Source: Quadrisphaera granulorum (lineage in GTDB: Bacteria > Actinomycetota > Actinomycetes > Actinomycetales > Quadrisphaeraceae). From it: a stretch of 64,000 bases of DNA. The notes beneath the pieces are model-generated. The model was given only the letters and a program-made list of their open reading frames with translations, did not search any database and was not told the origin of the DNA. This document shows positions 9,155 to 17,246 of this stretch, one piece after another; the stretch's first letter is position 1, and each line of letters opens with the position of its first letter. The stretch lies in assembly GCF_003149145.1 (NCBI RefSeq), contig NZ_QGDQ01000016.1, positions 1 to 64,000 of the forward strand. The letters run 5' to 3'. The position numbers and the translations under genes are program-made.

Positions 9155-10008
9155 CGGGACACCTCGGCGGGGGTGAGCAGGGACAGGTAGGCGTCCTCGA
9201 GGGTGGGCCTGTGGACGCTGAGACCGTCGGGCTCGCCGCCCGCGGCATGCAGGCGCCCGACCAGCGCCGCCGGCTCGCCCGTCAGCTCGGTGCGCCAGGT
9301 GCCCCCGGCGTCGCGCCAGCGGACGGTGGCCGGGGCCCGGTCGCGGTCACCCAGCGTGGCGGGGGTCCCGGTGGCCACGATCCGGCCGCGGTCGATGACG
9401 GCGAGCGCGTCGGCGAGCACCTCCACCTCGTCGAGGTAGTGGGTGGTCAGCAGGATCGTCGTGCCGTCGGCGGCGAGCAGCTGCACGAGCGCCCAGAACT
9501 CGCGGCGGGCCTCCGGGTCGAAGCCGGTGGTCGGCTCGTCGAGGAAGAGCAGCTCCGGGTCGCCGATGATCCCCAGGGCGACGTCGAGGCGCCGGCGCCT
9601 ACCGCCGGACAGCGCGCTGGCGCGGGTGCGGGCGTCGTCGGCGAGGCCGACCTGCTCGATGACGGCCTCGGGGCGTCGCGGGTGCGGGTAGAACGTGGCG
9701 AACTGGCGCACGACCTCGGTGACCGTGAGGTCGGACAGGTCCTTGGTCGACTGCGCCACGATGCCGATCCGTGCCCGCCACGCGGGTGTCGGGCGGCCCG
9801 GGTCGGCGCCCAGCACGCTGACCTGGCCGGACGTGCGGGCGCGGTAGCCCTCGAGCACCTCCACCGTGGTCGATTTGCCCGCTCCGTTGGGCCCGAGCAG
9901 GGCGAACACCTGGCCGGCGGGCACCTCGAAGGAGATGCCGTCGACGGCGTGCTTGGGCCCGTAGTGCTTGTGCAGGTCGGTGACCCTCACTGCTGGCTCG
10001 CTGCTCAT
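9151..10008 (-). CDS. ABC transporter ATP-binding protein (DrrA/CcmA-like)
   Basis: 285 residues. Walker A is GPNGAGKST at residues 39-47, the Q-loop is IVAQSTKDLSDLTV, the signature is ALSGGRRRRLDVALG, Walker B is ELLFLDEPTTGFD, and the switch His is in LLTTHYLDE. A C-terminal about 70-residue extension is typical of daunorubicin-type exporters. It is the first gene of a four-gene operon (ATPase, permease, kinase, regulator), with an 18-base perfect palindrome 59 bases upstream of its start. Confidence 0.95.
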   Translation of the reverse strand: MSSEPAVRVTDLHKHYGPKHAVDGISFEVPAGQVFALLGPNGAGKSTTVEVLEGYRARTSGQVSVLGADPGRPTPAWRARIGIVAQSTKDLSDLTVTEVVRQFATFYPHPRRPEAVIEQVGLADDARTRASALSGGRRRRLDVALGIIGDPELLFLDEPTTGFDPEARREFWALVQLLAADGTTILLTTHYLDEVEVLADALAVIDRGRIVATGTPATLGDRDRAPATVRWRDAGGTWRTELTGEPAALVGRLHAAGGEPDGLSVHRPTLEDAYLSLLTPAEVSR

Positions 10009-10066
10009 GGGACGAGCGTGCCGGGTGAGCGGGGTGGCGCGGCAGGTGCTGCCGGTGGGTCGGGCC

Positions 10067-10084
10067 CTCCACCGATCGGTGGAG
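10067..10084. promoter_or_regulatory. 18-bp perfect palindrome between the SDR gene and the ABC exporter operon
   Basis: CTCCACCGATCGGTGGAG reads identically on both strands. It lies immediately past the SDR stop codon and about 59 bases before the ATPase start. It may be an operator for the NarL-type regulator encoded at the end of this operon, or a hairpin ending SDR transcription. There is no T run on the SDR side, which favours an operator. Function is inferred only from position and symmetry. Confidence 0.45.
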
Positions 10085-10088
10085 AGGC

Positions 10089-11066
10089 TCAGAGATGCCT
10101 GGTCGTGAGGTCAGTGGCCGTGATGGCGGCCGTGAGGAGCCAGAGCCGCTCGGCGTCAGCCTCGTCGACGGCGTAGGGCTTCACGCCCCCGTCGTCGACG
10201 GTCCCTGTGGGGGCGCTGATCCGGGCGACGTCGCAGTCCTCGAGGTAGAGGCCTCCCCGCCCGTCGAGCAGGGGGGAGGTGACGGCCCACAGGCCCGTCG
10301 CCGCTCCCTGGGTCGGTGTCTTGAAGTCGCGCCCGACCACCCTGCCGTCAGCATCGACCCAGCCGAGATCGACCTGCTCGGCGAGGGGGAGGTCCCGCTG
10401 GAGCCCAGTGATGATCTTTCCGGGGTGCAGAGCGAAGGCGCGCACGCCACGGTGGCGACCGAGCCGGTCCAGGTGCACCGCGAACAGCGCGTTCGCCGTC
10501 TTGGACTGCCCGTACGCGGCCCACTTGTCGTACCCGCCCAGGAAGTGCGGGTCACGCCACCGGACACCGGAGACGTGGTGCCCCGCGGAGGAGTAGACGA
10601 CCACCCTGGCGCCCGCGCGGGCGAGCAGTGGGAACAGGCGGGTGACCAGCGCGAAGTGGCCGAAGTGGTTGACGCTGAGCTGGTAGTCCCATCCCGGCCC
10701 CACCGGTCGCCGAGGAGTCGCCATGACACCCGCCGCGGCGACGAGGACGTCGATGCGGTGGGCCCGGCGGGTGATCTCCTCGGCGACGCGCGCGACGCTC
10801 CCGAGGTCAGCCAGGTCGAACCCGTCGACCACGATCGCGCCCTCGATGCCGTGCAAAGCACGCGGCGCCGTGTCGGCGCTGCGGGCGAGGACGAACACCC
10901 TCGCCCCCGCTGCGGCGAGCGACCTCGTCGTCTCCAGCCCGAGACCCGAGGTGCCTCCCGTGACCAGGGCGGTCCGGCCGTCGAGGCGGGCTCCGGCCAT
11001 GACCTCGTCGGCGGTGGAGGCCGCGGAGAACCCAGATCCGAGAGGGTGCTGATCGCTCGACGTCAC
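10089..11066 (-). CDS. Short-chain dehydrogenase/reductase (SDR)
   Basis: An NAD(P)-dependent oxidoreductase of 325 residues if it starts at GTG 11066 (303 if at ATG 11000). Cofactor motif is TALVTGGTSGLGLET, the Asp for adenine is in DLADLGSV, and the NxAG equivalent reads VAAAGVM, with Ala for the usual Asn. The active-site Ser is in VYSSAGH, and the catalytic Tyr-x3-Lys is YGQSKTANALFA. The C-terminal half resembles retinol-dehydrogenase/WW-oxidoreductase-like SDRs of actinobacteria (LHPGKIITGLQRDLP). It is divergent from a MerR regulator with a shared dyad operator, so it is probably that regulator's target. The substrate is unknown. Confidence 0.92.
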   Translation of the reverse strand: MTSSDQHPLGSGFSAASTADEVMAGARLDGRTALVTGGTSGLGLETTRSLAAAGARVFVLARSADTAPRALHGIEGAIVVDGFDLADLGSVARVAEEITRRAHRIDVLVAAAGVMATPRRPVGPGWDYQLSVNHFGHFALVTRLFPLLARAGARVVVYSSAGHHVSGVRWRDPHFLGGYDKWAAYGQSKTANALFAVHLDRLGRHRGVRAFALHPGKIITGLQRDLPLAEQVDLGWVDADGRVVGRDFKTPTQGAATGLWAVTSPLLDGRGGLYLEDCDVARISAPTGTVDDGGVKPYAVDEADAERLWLLTAAITATDLTTRHL

Positions 11067-11080
11067 GACGCCGACGCTAG

Positions 11081-11102
11081 GATCTAGAGCCCGCTCTAGG
11101 TC
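11081..11102. promoter_or_regulatory. MerR-type dyad operator between SDR and merR genes
   Basis: GATCTAGAGC and GCTCTAGGTC are 10-base arms around a central CC, with nine of ten positions symmetric. Spacing and symmetry fit a MerR-family site, which usually lies in a stretched -35/-10 spacer. It is 13 bases before the MerR start and 15 bases before the proposed SDR start. Binding by the adjacent MerR protein is inferred. Confidence 0.65.
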
Positions 11103-11114
11103 AACGGAGGGGTT

Positions 11115-11549
11115 GTGGATCGTGCCGGTCCCGTGGAGTTCTCGATCGGCGAGGTCGCGTCCGCCGTCGGCATAAGCGTTCACGCGCTCCGGTTCTACGA
11201 GCGGCGAGGTCTCCTGGTCGGTCCTGTGCGACGCACCGCCGGCGGGCGGCGGCGGTACACCGAGATCGACGTCGACTGGCTCCGTATCTGCATACGCCTC
11301 CGCGCGGCCGGCATGCCGCTCACTGCACTGCAGCGGTTCGCTGCTCTCGTGCGCGACGGCCCCGGCAACGAGGGCGAACGCCTCGCTCTGCTCGATGCGC
11401 AGCGAGAGCGGGTCGAGGAGCAGATCCGGGCCCTGGAGCAGGCGCGGGAGATCATCGCGTGGAAGGTGGACACCTACCGCCAGCACCTCGAGGGTGGGAA
11501 CGGCGGCGCCCTCTGGGATCCGGCTGCCGACCGTGAGGCGAACGGCTAG
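11115..11549 (+). CDS. MerR-family transcriptional regulator
   Basis: 144 residues. The N-terminal winged helix reads FSIGEVASAVGISVHALRFYERRGLL with the second wing GGRRRYTEIDVDWLRICIRLRAAGMPL, followed by a dimerisation coiled coil (RERVEEQIRALEQAREIIAWKVDTYR). The form YRQHL near the end is typical of MerR proteins that control SDR or aldo-keto reductase genes. No cysteine metal site is visible. GGAGG lies only 4 bases before GTG 11115; a second GTG at 11133 (giving VEFSIGEV) is an alternative start. A dyad operator sits just upstream, suggesting autoregulation and control of the divergent SDR. Confidence 0.93.
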   Translation: MDRAGPVEFSIGEVASAVGISVHALRFYERRGLLVGPVRRTAGGRRRYTEIDVDWLRICIRLRAAGMPLTALQRFAALVRDGPGNEGERLALLDAQRERVEEQIRALEQAREIIAWKVDTYRQHLEGGNGGALWDPAADREANG

Positions 11550-11770
11550 AGGTCGACCTCGACGCGCTTGGTGCGCGAGGTGTGTCCACGGACCACGCTC
11601 ACGCGGCTGGGTGCCACTCCGAAGTGCTCCGCGAGGGCCTTGACCAGCCCGGCGTTCGCGGCGCCGTCGACGGCGCGCTCGCGGACGTGCACGACCAGCG
11701 CGCCGTCGTCGTCGGCCTCGACGAAGGGACCGCGCCGACTGCCGGGCTTGACCCGGACCGTGACCTGCAC
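11546..11770 (-). CDS. DUF167 (YggU-family) protein
   Basis: 74 residues covering the complete DUF167 domain: VTVRVKPGSRRGPFVEADDDG, then LVVHVRERAVDGAANAGLVKALAEHFGV, and a final SRVSVVRGHTSRTKRVEVDL strand. The family is conserved across bacteria and eukaryotes and has no established biochemical role. The gene ends inside the stop region of the convergent merR (4-base overlap) and follows the DUF3817 gene by one base, so the two are probably cotranscribed. Confidence 0.93.
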   Translation of the reverse strand: MQVTVRVKPGSRRGPFVEADDDGALVVHVRERAVDGAANAGLVKALAEHFGVAPSRVSVVRGHTSRTKRVEVDL

Positions 11771-11771
11771 C

Positions 11772-12125
11772 TCAGACGAGGGCGGGTCGCTGCTCCGGGA
11801 CCAGGCGGCCGGTGCGGGCGGCCCATACCTCGAAGACCACGGTGAACAGCGGCGGGACGCTGCACACGAGTGCCGTGACGAGCGTGCCGAAGCTCCAGCG
11901 CAGCACGCGCCACGCGATGACCGCGAGGAGCAGGTAGGCGACGAACGCCGCCCCGTGGATCGGGCCGAAGATCTTCACGCCGACCTCGGTGGTGTCCGTT
12001 GCCAGGTACTTGAAGTACATGCCGGTCAGCAGGCCGACCCAGGTGAACGCTTCGAAGATGGCGACGGCGGTGAAGGCTCTCAGGGTCAGGCGCTGGCGGC
12101 TCGTCAGGGCATCGGTCGCAGGCAC
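11772..12125 (-). CDS. DUF3817 integral membrane protein
   Basis: About 117 residues with three membrane segments: FTAVAIFEAFTWVGLLTGMYFK, IFGPIHGAAFVAYLLLAVIAW and TLVTALVCSVPPLFTVVFEVW. The pattern EAFTWVGLLTGMYFKY and the GPIHG loop are the hallmarks of DUF3817, a small actinobacterial and proteobacterial membrane family of unknown function. I chose GTG 12125 because longer readings overlap the start of the oppositely oriented DUF3046 gene; the start is uncertain. Confidence 0.85.
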   Translation of the reverse strand: MPATDALTSRQRLTLRAFTAVAIFEAFTWVGLLTGMYFKYLATDTTEVGVKIFGPIHGAAFVAYLLLAVIAWRVLRWSFGTLVTALVCSVPPLFTVVFEVWAARTGRLVPEQRPALV

Positions 12126-12182
12126 CCTCCGATCACACCACGTGGCATGGCCTGCTCGCAGCGCTGGGGGAGGATGGGTGGG

Positions 12183-12419
12183 ATGCGCCACAGTGAGTTC
12201 TGGCAGCTGGCCGACGCTGTCTTCGGGCAGGGGTACGCCCGCTCCCTGGCCTCGGACATCGTGCTGAGCGACCTCGGCGGCCGCTCCCCGGTGCAGGCCC
12301 TCGATGACGGTGTGCCCCCGCGTGACGTGTGGGTGGCCCTGTGCGACGCCCAGGACGTCCCGGACGACCGGCGCTGGCTCGACCCCCGCGTCAGGCGGGC
12401 TTCACGGCCTGGAGGGTGA
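12183..12419 (+). CDS. DUF3046 family protein
   Basis: 78 residues: RHSEFWQLADAVFGQGYARSLA, SDIVLSDLGGRSPVQALDDGV and PPRDVWVALCDAQDVPDDRR match DUF3046, a short actinobacterial protein of unknown role. GGGAGG lies 9-10 bases upstream of ATG 12183. In many actinobacteria this gene sits directly before recA; here it is about 14.8 kb away. Its 3' end overlaps the convergent methyltransferase gene by 29 bases. Confidence 0.9.
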   Translation: MRHSEFWQLADAVFGQGYARSLASDIVLSDLGGRSPVQALDDGVPPRDVWVALCDAQDVPDDRRWLDPRVRRASRPGG

Positions 12420-13248
12420 AGCTCAGCGGCACGCGGTCAGCGGCGTCGCCCGGCAGGGCCCACTCGCCACCAGCGACCTCGACCATATGCGCCATGGCCT
12501 GCCAGGGGATGCTGCGGTGCTCCGTCAGGCCTGTGACCTGCAGTCCTGCGGCGAGCACAGCGGTGACGAGCTCACCGAGACCGTGGTTCCACTCCGCGCT
12601 GCGGGTGTGCGTGAAGACGTGCTCGGTGGCCACGTAGGTGCCGGGCTCGTCGAAGACCGTCGGCTCCTCGCGCTCGAACCATGGGTAGGAGAGCACCAGT
12701 TCACCGTCGGTGCGGTCCTGGTCGAGGGCGTTGAGCGCCGGGTGGCCGTCGCGCACGAGCAGCCGCCCACCGGGGGCGAGCAGGTCCGCCACGAGCTGGG
12801 CCCAGTCGGTGATGCGCGGTAGCCAGCACAGGGCGCCGATGCCCGTGTAGACGAGGTCGTAGCGACCGGCGCCGACCGCGGCGAGCACCGCGGCGCCGTC
12901 GCTGACGTCAACCTGGTGGTAGTCGATGTCAGCATCGGCGCGCGCGGCCAGGGTGCGCGCCTGCTCCAGGGCGTTGGGGGAGAAGTCGACGCCTGTCATG
13001 TGCGCCCCGAGCCGGGCGAGGGAGAGGGTGTCGGTGCCGAGGTGGCACTGCAGGTGGATGCCTCGCTGGCCCGCGATGTCCCCGAGCAGCGGTCTGTCGA
13101 ACGAGACGACGTCCGACAGGTGCTCCTGGTCGCAGATGAACACCTCGAACCCGTAGTCCGGTGACGCGGCGTGCACGACGGCGCGCTCGTCCCAGGTGGT
13201 GAGGTTCAGGTCCACCGCCGCGCGTGCGTCCACCGGGACATGGTGCAC
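12391..13248 (-). CDS. Class I SAM-dependent methyltransferase
   Basis: 285 residues from GTG 13248. The Rossmann methyltransferase core shows motif I as GIHLQCHLGTDTLSLARLG, the acidic end of strand 2 as TGVDFSPNALEQA, then YHQVDVSD and YDLVYTGIGALCWLPRI, with a later LLAPGGRLLVRDGH. The HLQCHLGTD variant of motif I occurs in a subgroup of small-molecule methyltransferases annotated only as class I. No substrate can be assigned. It follows the small membrane protein gene by 4 bases and is probably cotranscribed with it. Confidence 0.9.
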   Translation of the reverse strand: MHHVPVDARAAVDLNLTTWDERAVVHAASPDYGFEVFICDQEHLSDVVSFDRPLLGDIAGQRGIHLQCHLGTDTLSLARLGAHMTGVDFSPNALEQARTLAARADADIDYHQVDVSDGAAVLAAVGAGRYDLVYTGIGALCWLPRITDWAQLVADLLAPGGRLLVRDGHPALNALDQDRTDGELVLSYPWFEREEPTVFDEPGTYVATEHVFTHTRSAEWNHGLGELVTAVLAAGLQVTGLTEHRSIPWQAMAHMVEVAGGEWALPGDAADRVPLSFTLQAVKPA

Positions 13249-13252
13249 GGAT

Positions 13253-13417
13253 TCACTCGTCTCGGGGGAGCAGCATCGCGCCGACGCTCCACGAGCGGTC
13301 TTCGGCGTCGTGCCGCAGCCCGGAGGTTCCCCGTCGTTCGCCCCGCTGGAGGACGAGGACCAGGGCGATGACGGCGAGCGCCGGGATGGTGGCGACCAGG
13401 GCCAGGATGATGTCCAT
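13253..13417 (-). CDS. Small single-span membrane protein
   Basis: 54 residues from ATG 13417 (a start at 13441 would add MAERQDHA). One hydrophobic helix, DIILALVATIPALAVIALVLVL, is followed by a basic stretch (QRGERRG) and a charged tail ending RDE. It is an unrecognised family. The gene is divergent from the GlxA-type regulator and lies 4 bases upstream of the methyltransferase gene, so the two may form an operon under that regulator. Confidence 0.6.
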   Translation of the reverse strand: MDIILALVATIPALAVIALVLVLQRGERRGTSGLRHDAEDRSWSVGAMLLPRDE

Positions 13418-13511
13418 GGCATGATCTTGACGTTCGGCCATGATTGGCCACCAGTGGCAAAGATGCCACCTGACATCGACTTCCTGCCACGTTCCGTGGG
13501 AGGCTGCGTCC

Positions 13512-14471
13512 GTGGTGATCCGCGATGTCGCCGTCCTCGTCCTGCCCGGCGTGGCTCCCTTCGAGCTCGGCATCGTGTGCGAGCTCTTCGGCCTCGACCG
13601 CCGCGATGACGGCCTGCCTTTCTACGACTTCGCCCTCGTCACCGAGCGTCCCGGCCTCGTGAGGACGAATCAGGGGTTCTCGGTGCAGGTCGAGCACGGG
13701 CTGGAGCGCGCGGCCTCGGCCGACCTCGTGGTGACCACCCCGGTACCCCGGGGGACGACGGCGAGCACCGAGGTGATCGCGATGCTGCGCGCCGCACACG
13801 AGCGGGGCGCGACGTTCCTCGGGGCCTGCAGCGGCACCTACGTGCTGGCCGACGCGGGCCTGCTCGACGGGCGGCGGTGCACGACCCATTGGAAGTACGT
13901 CGACGACTTCGCCTCCCGCTACCCCGCGGCGTCCGTGGACTGCGACGTGCTCTACGTCGAGGACGGACCCGTCATCTCCAGCGCCGGGTCCGCCGCCGCG
14001 ATCGACGCAGGCCTGCACCTACTGCGCCGGGAGCTGGGAGCGGCCGCCGTCGCCACGATCGCCCGGCGCATGGTCGTGCCGCCCCACCGCGACGGCGGGC
14101 AGGCCCAGTACATCCCCACCCCGGTGCTCCCGCCGGAGGCCTGCGCCGACGACGACCTCGCCGCCCTCCACGCGTGGGCGCTGGAGCACCTCGCTGAGGA
14201 CCTGTCCGTGGAGCGCCTCGCCGCGCACGCGCGGATGTCGCCGCGCACGCTGGCGCGCCGGTTCGCCGATGCCTCCGGCACCTCACCGGCGGCGTGGGTG
14301 GCGCGGATGCGGCTGCAGCGGGCGCAGGAGCTGCTGGAGACCACCGACCTGCCGGTCGACGAGGTCGCCGCGGCTGTCGGCTGGGGCTCCGGCGCGGTGC
14401 TGCGGCATCACTTCAGCCGTCTGGGGACGACACCCCTGGCCTACCGCCGCACCTTCGCCGGAGCCAGCTAG
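13512..14471 (+). CDS. GlxA-family transcriptional regulator (DJ-1/PfpI domain plus AraC HTH)
   Basis: 319 residues from GTG 13512, which has GGGAGG 8 bases upstream. The N-terminal DJ-1/PfpI-like domain (about 1-165) starts VIRDVAVLVLPGVAPFELGIVCELFG and holds the nucleophile-elbow cysteine in TFLGACSGTYVLADAGLLDGR. The C-terminal AraC helix-turn-helix pair (about 215-315) contains SVERLAAHARMSPRTLARRF and VDEVAAAVGWGSGAVLRHHFSR. Relatives such as GlxA and ArgR-type activators control amine, amino-acid and carnitine catabolism. The target is unknown, though the divergent membrane protein/methyltransferase pair is a candidate. Confidence 0.93.
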   Translation: MVIRDVAVLVLPGVAPFELGIVCELFGLDRRDDGLPFYDFALVTERPGLVRTNQGFSVQVEHGLERAASADLVVTTPVPRGTTASTEVIAMLRAAHERGATFLGACSGTYVLADAGLLDGRRCTTHWKYVDDFASRYPAASVDCDVLYVEDGPVISSAGSAAAIDAGLHLLRRELGAAAVATIARRMVVPPHRDGGQAQYIPTPVLPPEACADDDLAALHAWALEHLAEDLSVERLAAHARMSPRTLARRFADASGTSPAAWVARMRLQRAQELLETTDLPVDEVAAAVGWGSGAVLRHHFSRLGTTPLAYRRTFAGAS

Positions 14472-14491
14472 GCCCCGCTGGGAAGCCGCCG

Positions 14492-15673
14492 TCAGGCGCC
14501 GCCCTCCGTGAGGGTCACGGTGGTCGGTGCGAAGGAGGCGCCGACCACGTCGACTCCCTCGTCGGTGAGCGCCTTCAGCGCTGCGGTGACGTAGGTGTCG
14601 CTGTAGGCATCGGAGTCGGGCTCCTTGGTGATGACCGTGGCGCCGTCGGCGTTCTTCGTCTGCAGCGCCACCTGCACCGTCTGATCCCACAGGGTCTTGT
14701 CGAACGACCCCACCCCCGCCGAAGGACTGGGCCAGATGAGCTTGTTGACCTCGTTGACCTGCCACAGCTGGTGGCTGGCGCCCAGGGTGGAGCCTGCGGC
14801 CACGGTGATGTCGCGGGCCTTCTCGGGGTTGTCGCGCGCGAAGACCCAGCCCTTGAGGGAGGCCTTGATGAACGCGGTGGTCTGGTCGGCGTAGGCGGAG
14901 TCGGACAGCTTCTCGGTGTTGGCCCAGATCGCGTCCTGCAGCATCGCGGTGCCCACCTCGTTCCAGTCCAGCGTGGTGAGGTCGCTGGGCTGGAACAGCT
15001 GGCCGGTGGCGGGGTTCTTCGCCTCGAGCACCTGCGCGTACTCGTTGTAGGTCATGGCCTGAGCAGCGGCGATGTCACCGGCGATGAAGGCGTTCATGTC
15101 GAACTGCTGCTGCACCAGCGTGACGTCAGTGGCCGGGTCGAGCCCCGCCTTGGTCATCGCCGCGAACAGCTCGAACTCGTTGCCGAAGCCCCAGTTGCCC
15201 ACCGTCTTGCCGCGCAGATCGGCCACCGTCTTGATGCCCGCGGAGGCGAAGGAGACCTGCCGGGTGCCGGACCGCTGGAACACCTGGGCGACGTCGGTGA
15301 TCCCGGCGCCCTGCTCCCGGCTGGCCAGCGCCTTCGGCACCCACGCGATGGCGTAGTCGACCTGACCCTGGGCCAGCACCGTCTGCGGCACGATGTCCGT
15401 GCCGCCGTCGACGATCGTCACGTCGAGGCCCTCGGCCTCGTAGTAGCCCTGGTCGAGTGCGGCGAGGTACCCGGCGAACTGGGCCTGCTTGAACCACTGC
15501 AGCTGCAGCTTGACGGGCTTGAGGCCGCTTGCCGATCCGCTGGCTCCGCCCGTCGTCGCGGTGCCGGTGGCCGGAGCGTCGGCAGTGCCGCAGGCAGCCA
15601 GAGCGCCGGTCCCGGCCGCGGCGAGGGCACCGGCAAGCAGGGAGCGACGAGTGATGGTGCGGGAGCGGTTCAT
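14492..15673 (-). CDS. ABC transporter substrate-binding lipoprotein, SsuA/THI5-like (NMT1 family)
   Basis: 393 residues with GGAGGA 4 bases before ATG 15673. A twin-arginine and lipoprotein signal (TITRRSLLAG, LAAC with Cys28) is followed by a Ser/Gly/Thr linker and the NMT1/THI5 fold: LKPVKLQLQWFKQAQFAGYLAALDQGYYEAEGLDV. This matches proteins that bind pyrimidine precursors of thiamine or similar heterocycles. The motif GNWGFGNEFELFAAM is the usual hinge segment. It is the last gene of a pyrimidine/hydantoin catabolic operon, so the ligand is likely a pyrimidine, dihydropyrimidine or hydantoin. A thiamine-precursor role is possible, but no thi genes are near. Confidence 0.9.
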   Translation of the reverse strand: MNRSRTITRRSLLAGALAAAGTGALAACGTADAPATGTATTGGASGSASGLKPVKLQLQWFKQAQFAGYLAALDQGYYEAEGLDVTIVDGGTDIVPQTVLAQGQVDYAIAWVPKALASREQGAGITDVAQVFQRSGTRQVSFASAGIKTVADLRGKTVGNWGFGNEFELFAAMTKAGLDPATDVTLVQQQFDMNAFIAGDIAAAQAMTYNEYAQVLEAKNPATGQLFQPSDLTTLDWNEVGTAMLQDAIWANTEKLSDSAYADQTTAFIKASLKGWVFARDNPEKARDITVAAGSTLGASHQLWQVNEVNKLIWPSPSAGVGSFDKTLWDQTVQVALQTKNADGATVITKEPDSDAYSDTYVTAALKALTDEGVDVVGASFAPTTVTLTEGGA

Positions 15674-16455
15674 GATGTCCTCCGGTTCCAGGGGGTGGTG
15701 AGGCGCTCGGCCGCCAGGGCGGCCGCGTAGAAGAGCAGCCCGAGGGCGCAGGCCGCGGTGACGTAGGCCCACGCCCGCGGGTAGGCGCTGTTGGCCGCGG
15801 CGGACGTGATGCGCGAGCCCAGGCCCGACTGCAGGCCGCCGAAGTACTCGGCGACAACGGCGGAGATGACCGCGCCGGCCGCAGCCAGACGCAACCCCGT
15901 GAAGACGTGCGGCAGAGCGCCGGGGAGGGTGACGGTGCGGGTGGCGGCCCACCCGCTCGCCGCGCAGGCCCGCATGAGGTCGGCGTGTACCGGCGCGACG
16001 GACTGCAGGCCGCGCAGGGCGTTGACGAACACCGGCACGAAGACGACGACGGTGACCACCAGCTGCCGCGGCAGCTCGCTCGTCGCGCCGAACATCGTCG
16101 CGAAGATCGGCGCCAGCGCCACGATCGGCAGCGCCGCGACGACCGCCGCCAGCGGTACGAGGGTGCTGCGCAGCCACCCCAGCCGCGCCGCGAGCGCCGC
16201 CGCCACCAGCGCGAGCACACTGCCGGCCACCAGGCCCCACAGCGCGTTCGCGCCGGTGGCCAGGGCCGCAGAGACCACCTGCGGCAGGATCGCGCCGAGG
16301 GCCTCGGCGATGGCGACCGGGCTCGGCAGCACGAACGGTGCCACCCGGCCCACCGTGACCAGCACCTGCCACGCGGTCAGGGCGAGGACGGCGACGACCA
16401 CGGGCGCGACCGCTCGCCCCCAGGTGCCGGCCCACCCCGGCAGGACCCGCCTCAC
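15670..16455 (-). CDS. ABC transporter permease (SsuC/ThiX-like), second of two
   Basis: 261 residues with about six membrane helices. It carries the BPD-type EAA loop around SGWAATRTVTLPGALPHVFTGLRLAAAGAVISAVVAEYFG. The A-x-G-W...LP-x-A-LP loop contacts the ATPase. It overlaps both neighbours by 4 bases. Together with the other permease (17243-18109) it forms a heterodimeric channel for the SsuA/THI5-like binding protein. Confidence 0.93.
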   Translation of the reverse strand: MRRVLPGWAGTWGRAVAPVVVAVLALTAWQVLVTVGRVAPFVLPSPVAIAEALGAILPQVVSAALATGANALWGLVAGSVLALVAAALAARLGWLRSTLVPLAAVVAALPIVALAPIFATMFGATSELPRQLVVTVVVFVPVFVNALRGLQSVAPVHADLMRACAASGWAATRTVTLPGALPHVFTGLRLAAAGAVISAVVAEYFGGLQSGLGSRITSAAANSAYPRAWAYVTAACALGLLFYAAALAAERLTTPWNRRTS

Positions 16456-17246
16456 GGGCTCGCCACCCGGGCGGGCGCGCGCAGCGCCTCGCGGACCACC
16501 GTGGTGGCCGCGAAGAACTCCGGCGACTCCCGCACGTCCGTCGGGGTACCCGTGGCACGCAGGGGAAGGTCGACGTCGACGACGGCGGCGATCCGGCCCG
16601 GCCGCGGCGACATGACCACCACCCGATCGGACAGGTACGCCGCCTCCGAGACGGAGTGCGTGACCAGCAGCACCGTCGTCCCCTCGCGCGCCCTGATGCT
16701 CAGCAGCTCGTCCTGCAGGCGCTCGCGGGTCATCTCATCGAGCGCGCCGAACGGCTCGTCCATGAGCAGCAGCGCCGGCTTGGCGGCCAGAGCCCGGGCG
16801 ATGGCCACCCGTTGCTGCATGCCGCCGGACAACTGGCTGGGCCGCTTGTCGGCGACGTCGGCCAGGCCCACCACCTCGAGCAGCTCCTCGGCGCGGGCGC
16901 GGCGCTCGCGGGCGCCGACGCCGTGCAGCTCCAGGGGCAGCTCGACGTTGCGGAGCACCGTGCGCCACTCGAGCAGGCCCGCCTGCTGGAACGCGATGCC
17001 GTAGTCCTGCGCCTCGCGAGCGGCGCGGGCGGTCTTGCCGGCGACGTGGACGGTGCCTTCGGTGGGGGTGAGCAGGTCGGCGACGAGGCGCAGCAGCGTC
17101 GACTTGCCGCAGCCGCTGGGACCGATGAGCGTGACGAACTCGCCGGAGGCGATCGTGAGGCTGACGTCGGACAGCGCCGTCGTCGTCCCGAACCGCTGGG
17201 TGACGCCGCTGACCTCGACCATGGCCTTCGCCGACGGGGGGCTCAC
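16452..17246 (-). CDS. ABC transporter ATPase (SsuB/TauB/ThiZ-like)
   Basis: 264 residues from GTG 17246, whose GTG overlaps the upstream stop (GTGA); ATG 17222, giving VEVSGVTQRFG, is an alternative. Walker A is GPSGCGKST, the Q-loop is IAFQQAGLLEWRTV, the signature is LSGGMQQRVAIARAL, Walker B is ALLLMDEPFGALDEMTRE and the switch His is in LLVTHSVSEA. This is the nitrate/sulfonate/taurine-type importer ATPase. Its position between two permeases in the operon is standard for uptake systems of this class. Confidence 0.95.
   Translation of the reverse strand: MSPPSAKAMVEVSGVTQRFGTTTALSDVSLTIASGEFVTLIGPSGCGKSTLLRLVADLLTPTEGTVHVAGKTARAAREAQDYGIAFQQAGLLEWRTVLRNVELPLELHGVGARERRARAEELLEVVGLADVADKRPSQLSGGMQQRVAIARALAAKPALLLMDEPFGALDEMTRERLQDELLSIRAREGTTVLLVTHSVSEAAYLSDRVVVMSPRPGRIAAVVDVDLPLRATGTPTDVRESPEFFAATTVVREALRAPARVASP

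Noticed and set aside
12391-12419. Possible frameshift at the overlap of DUF3046 and the methyltransferase genes
   Set aside because: Both proteins are complete and of usual length. A 29-base convergent tail overlap is compatible with the compact genome.
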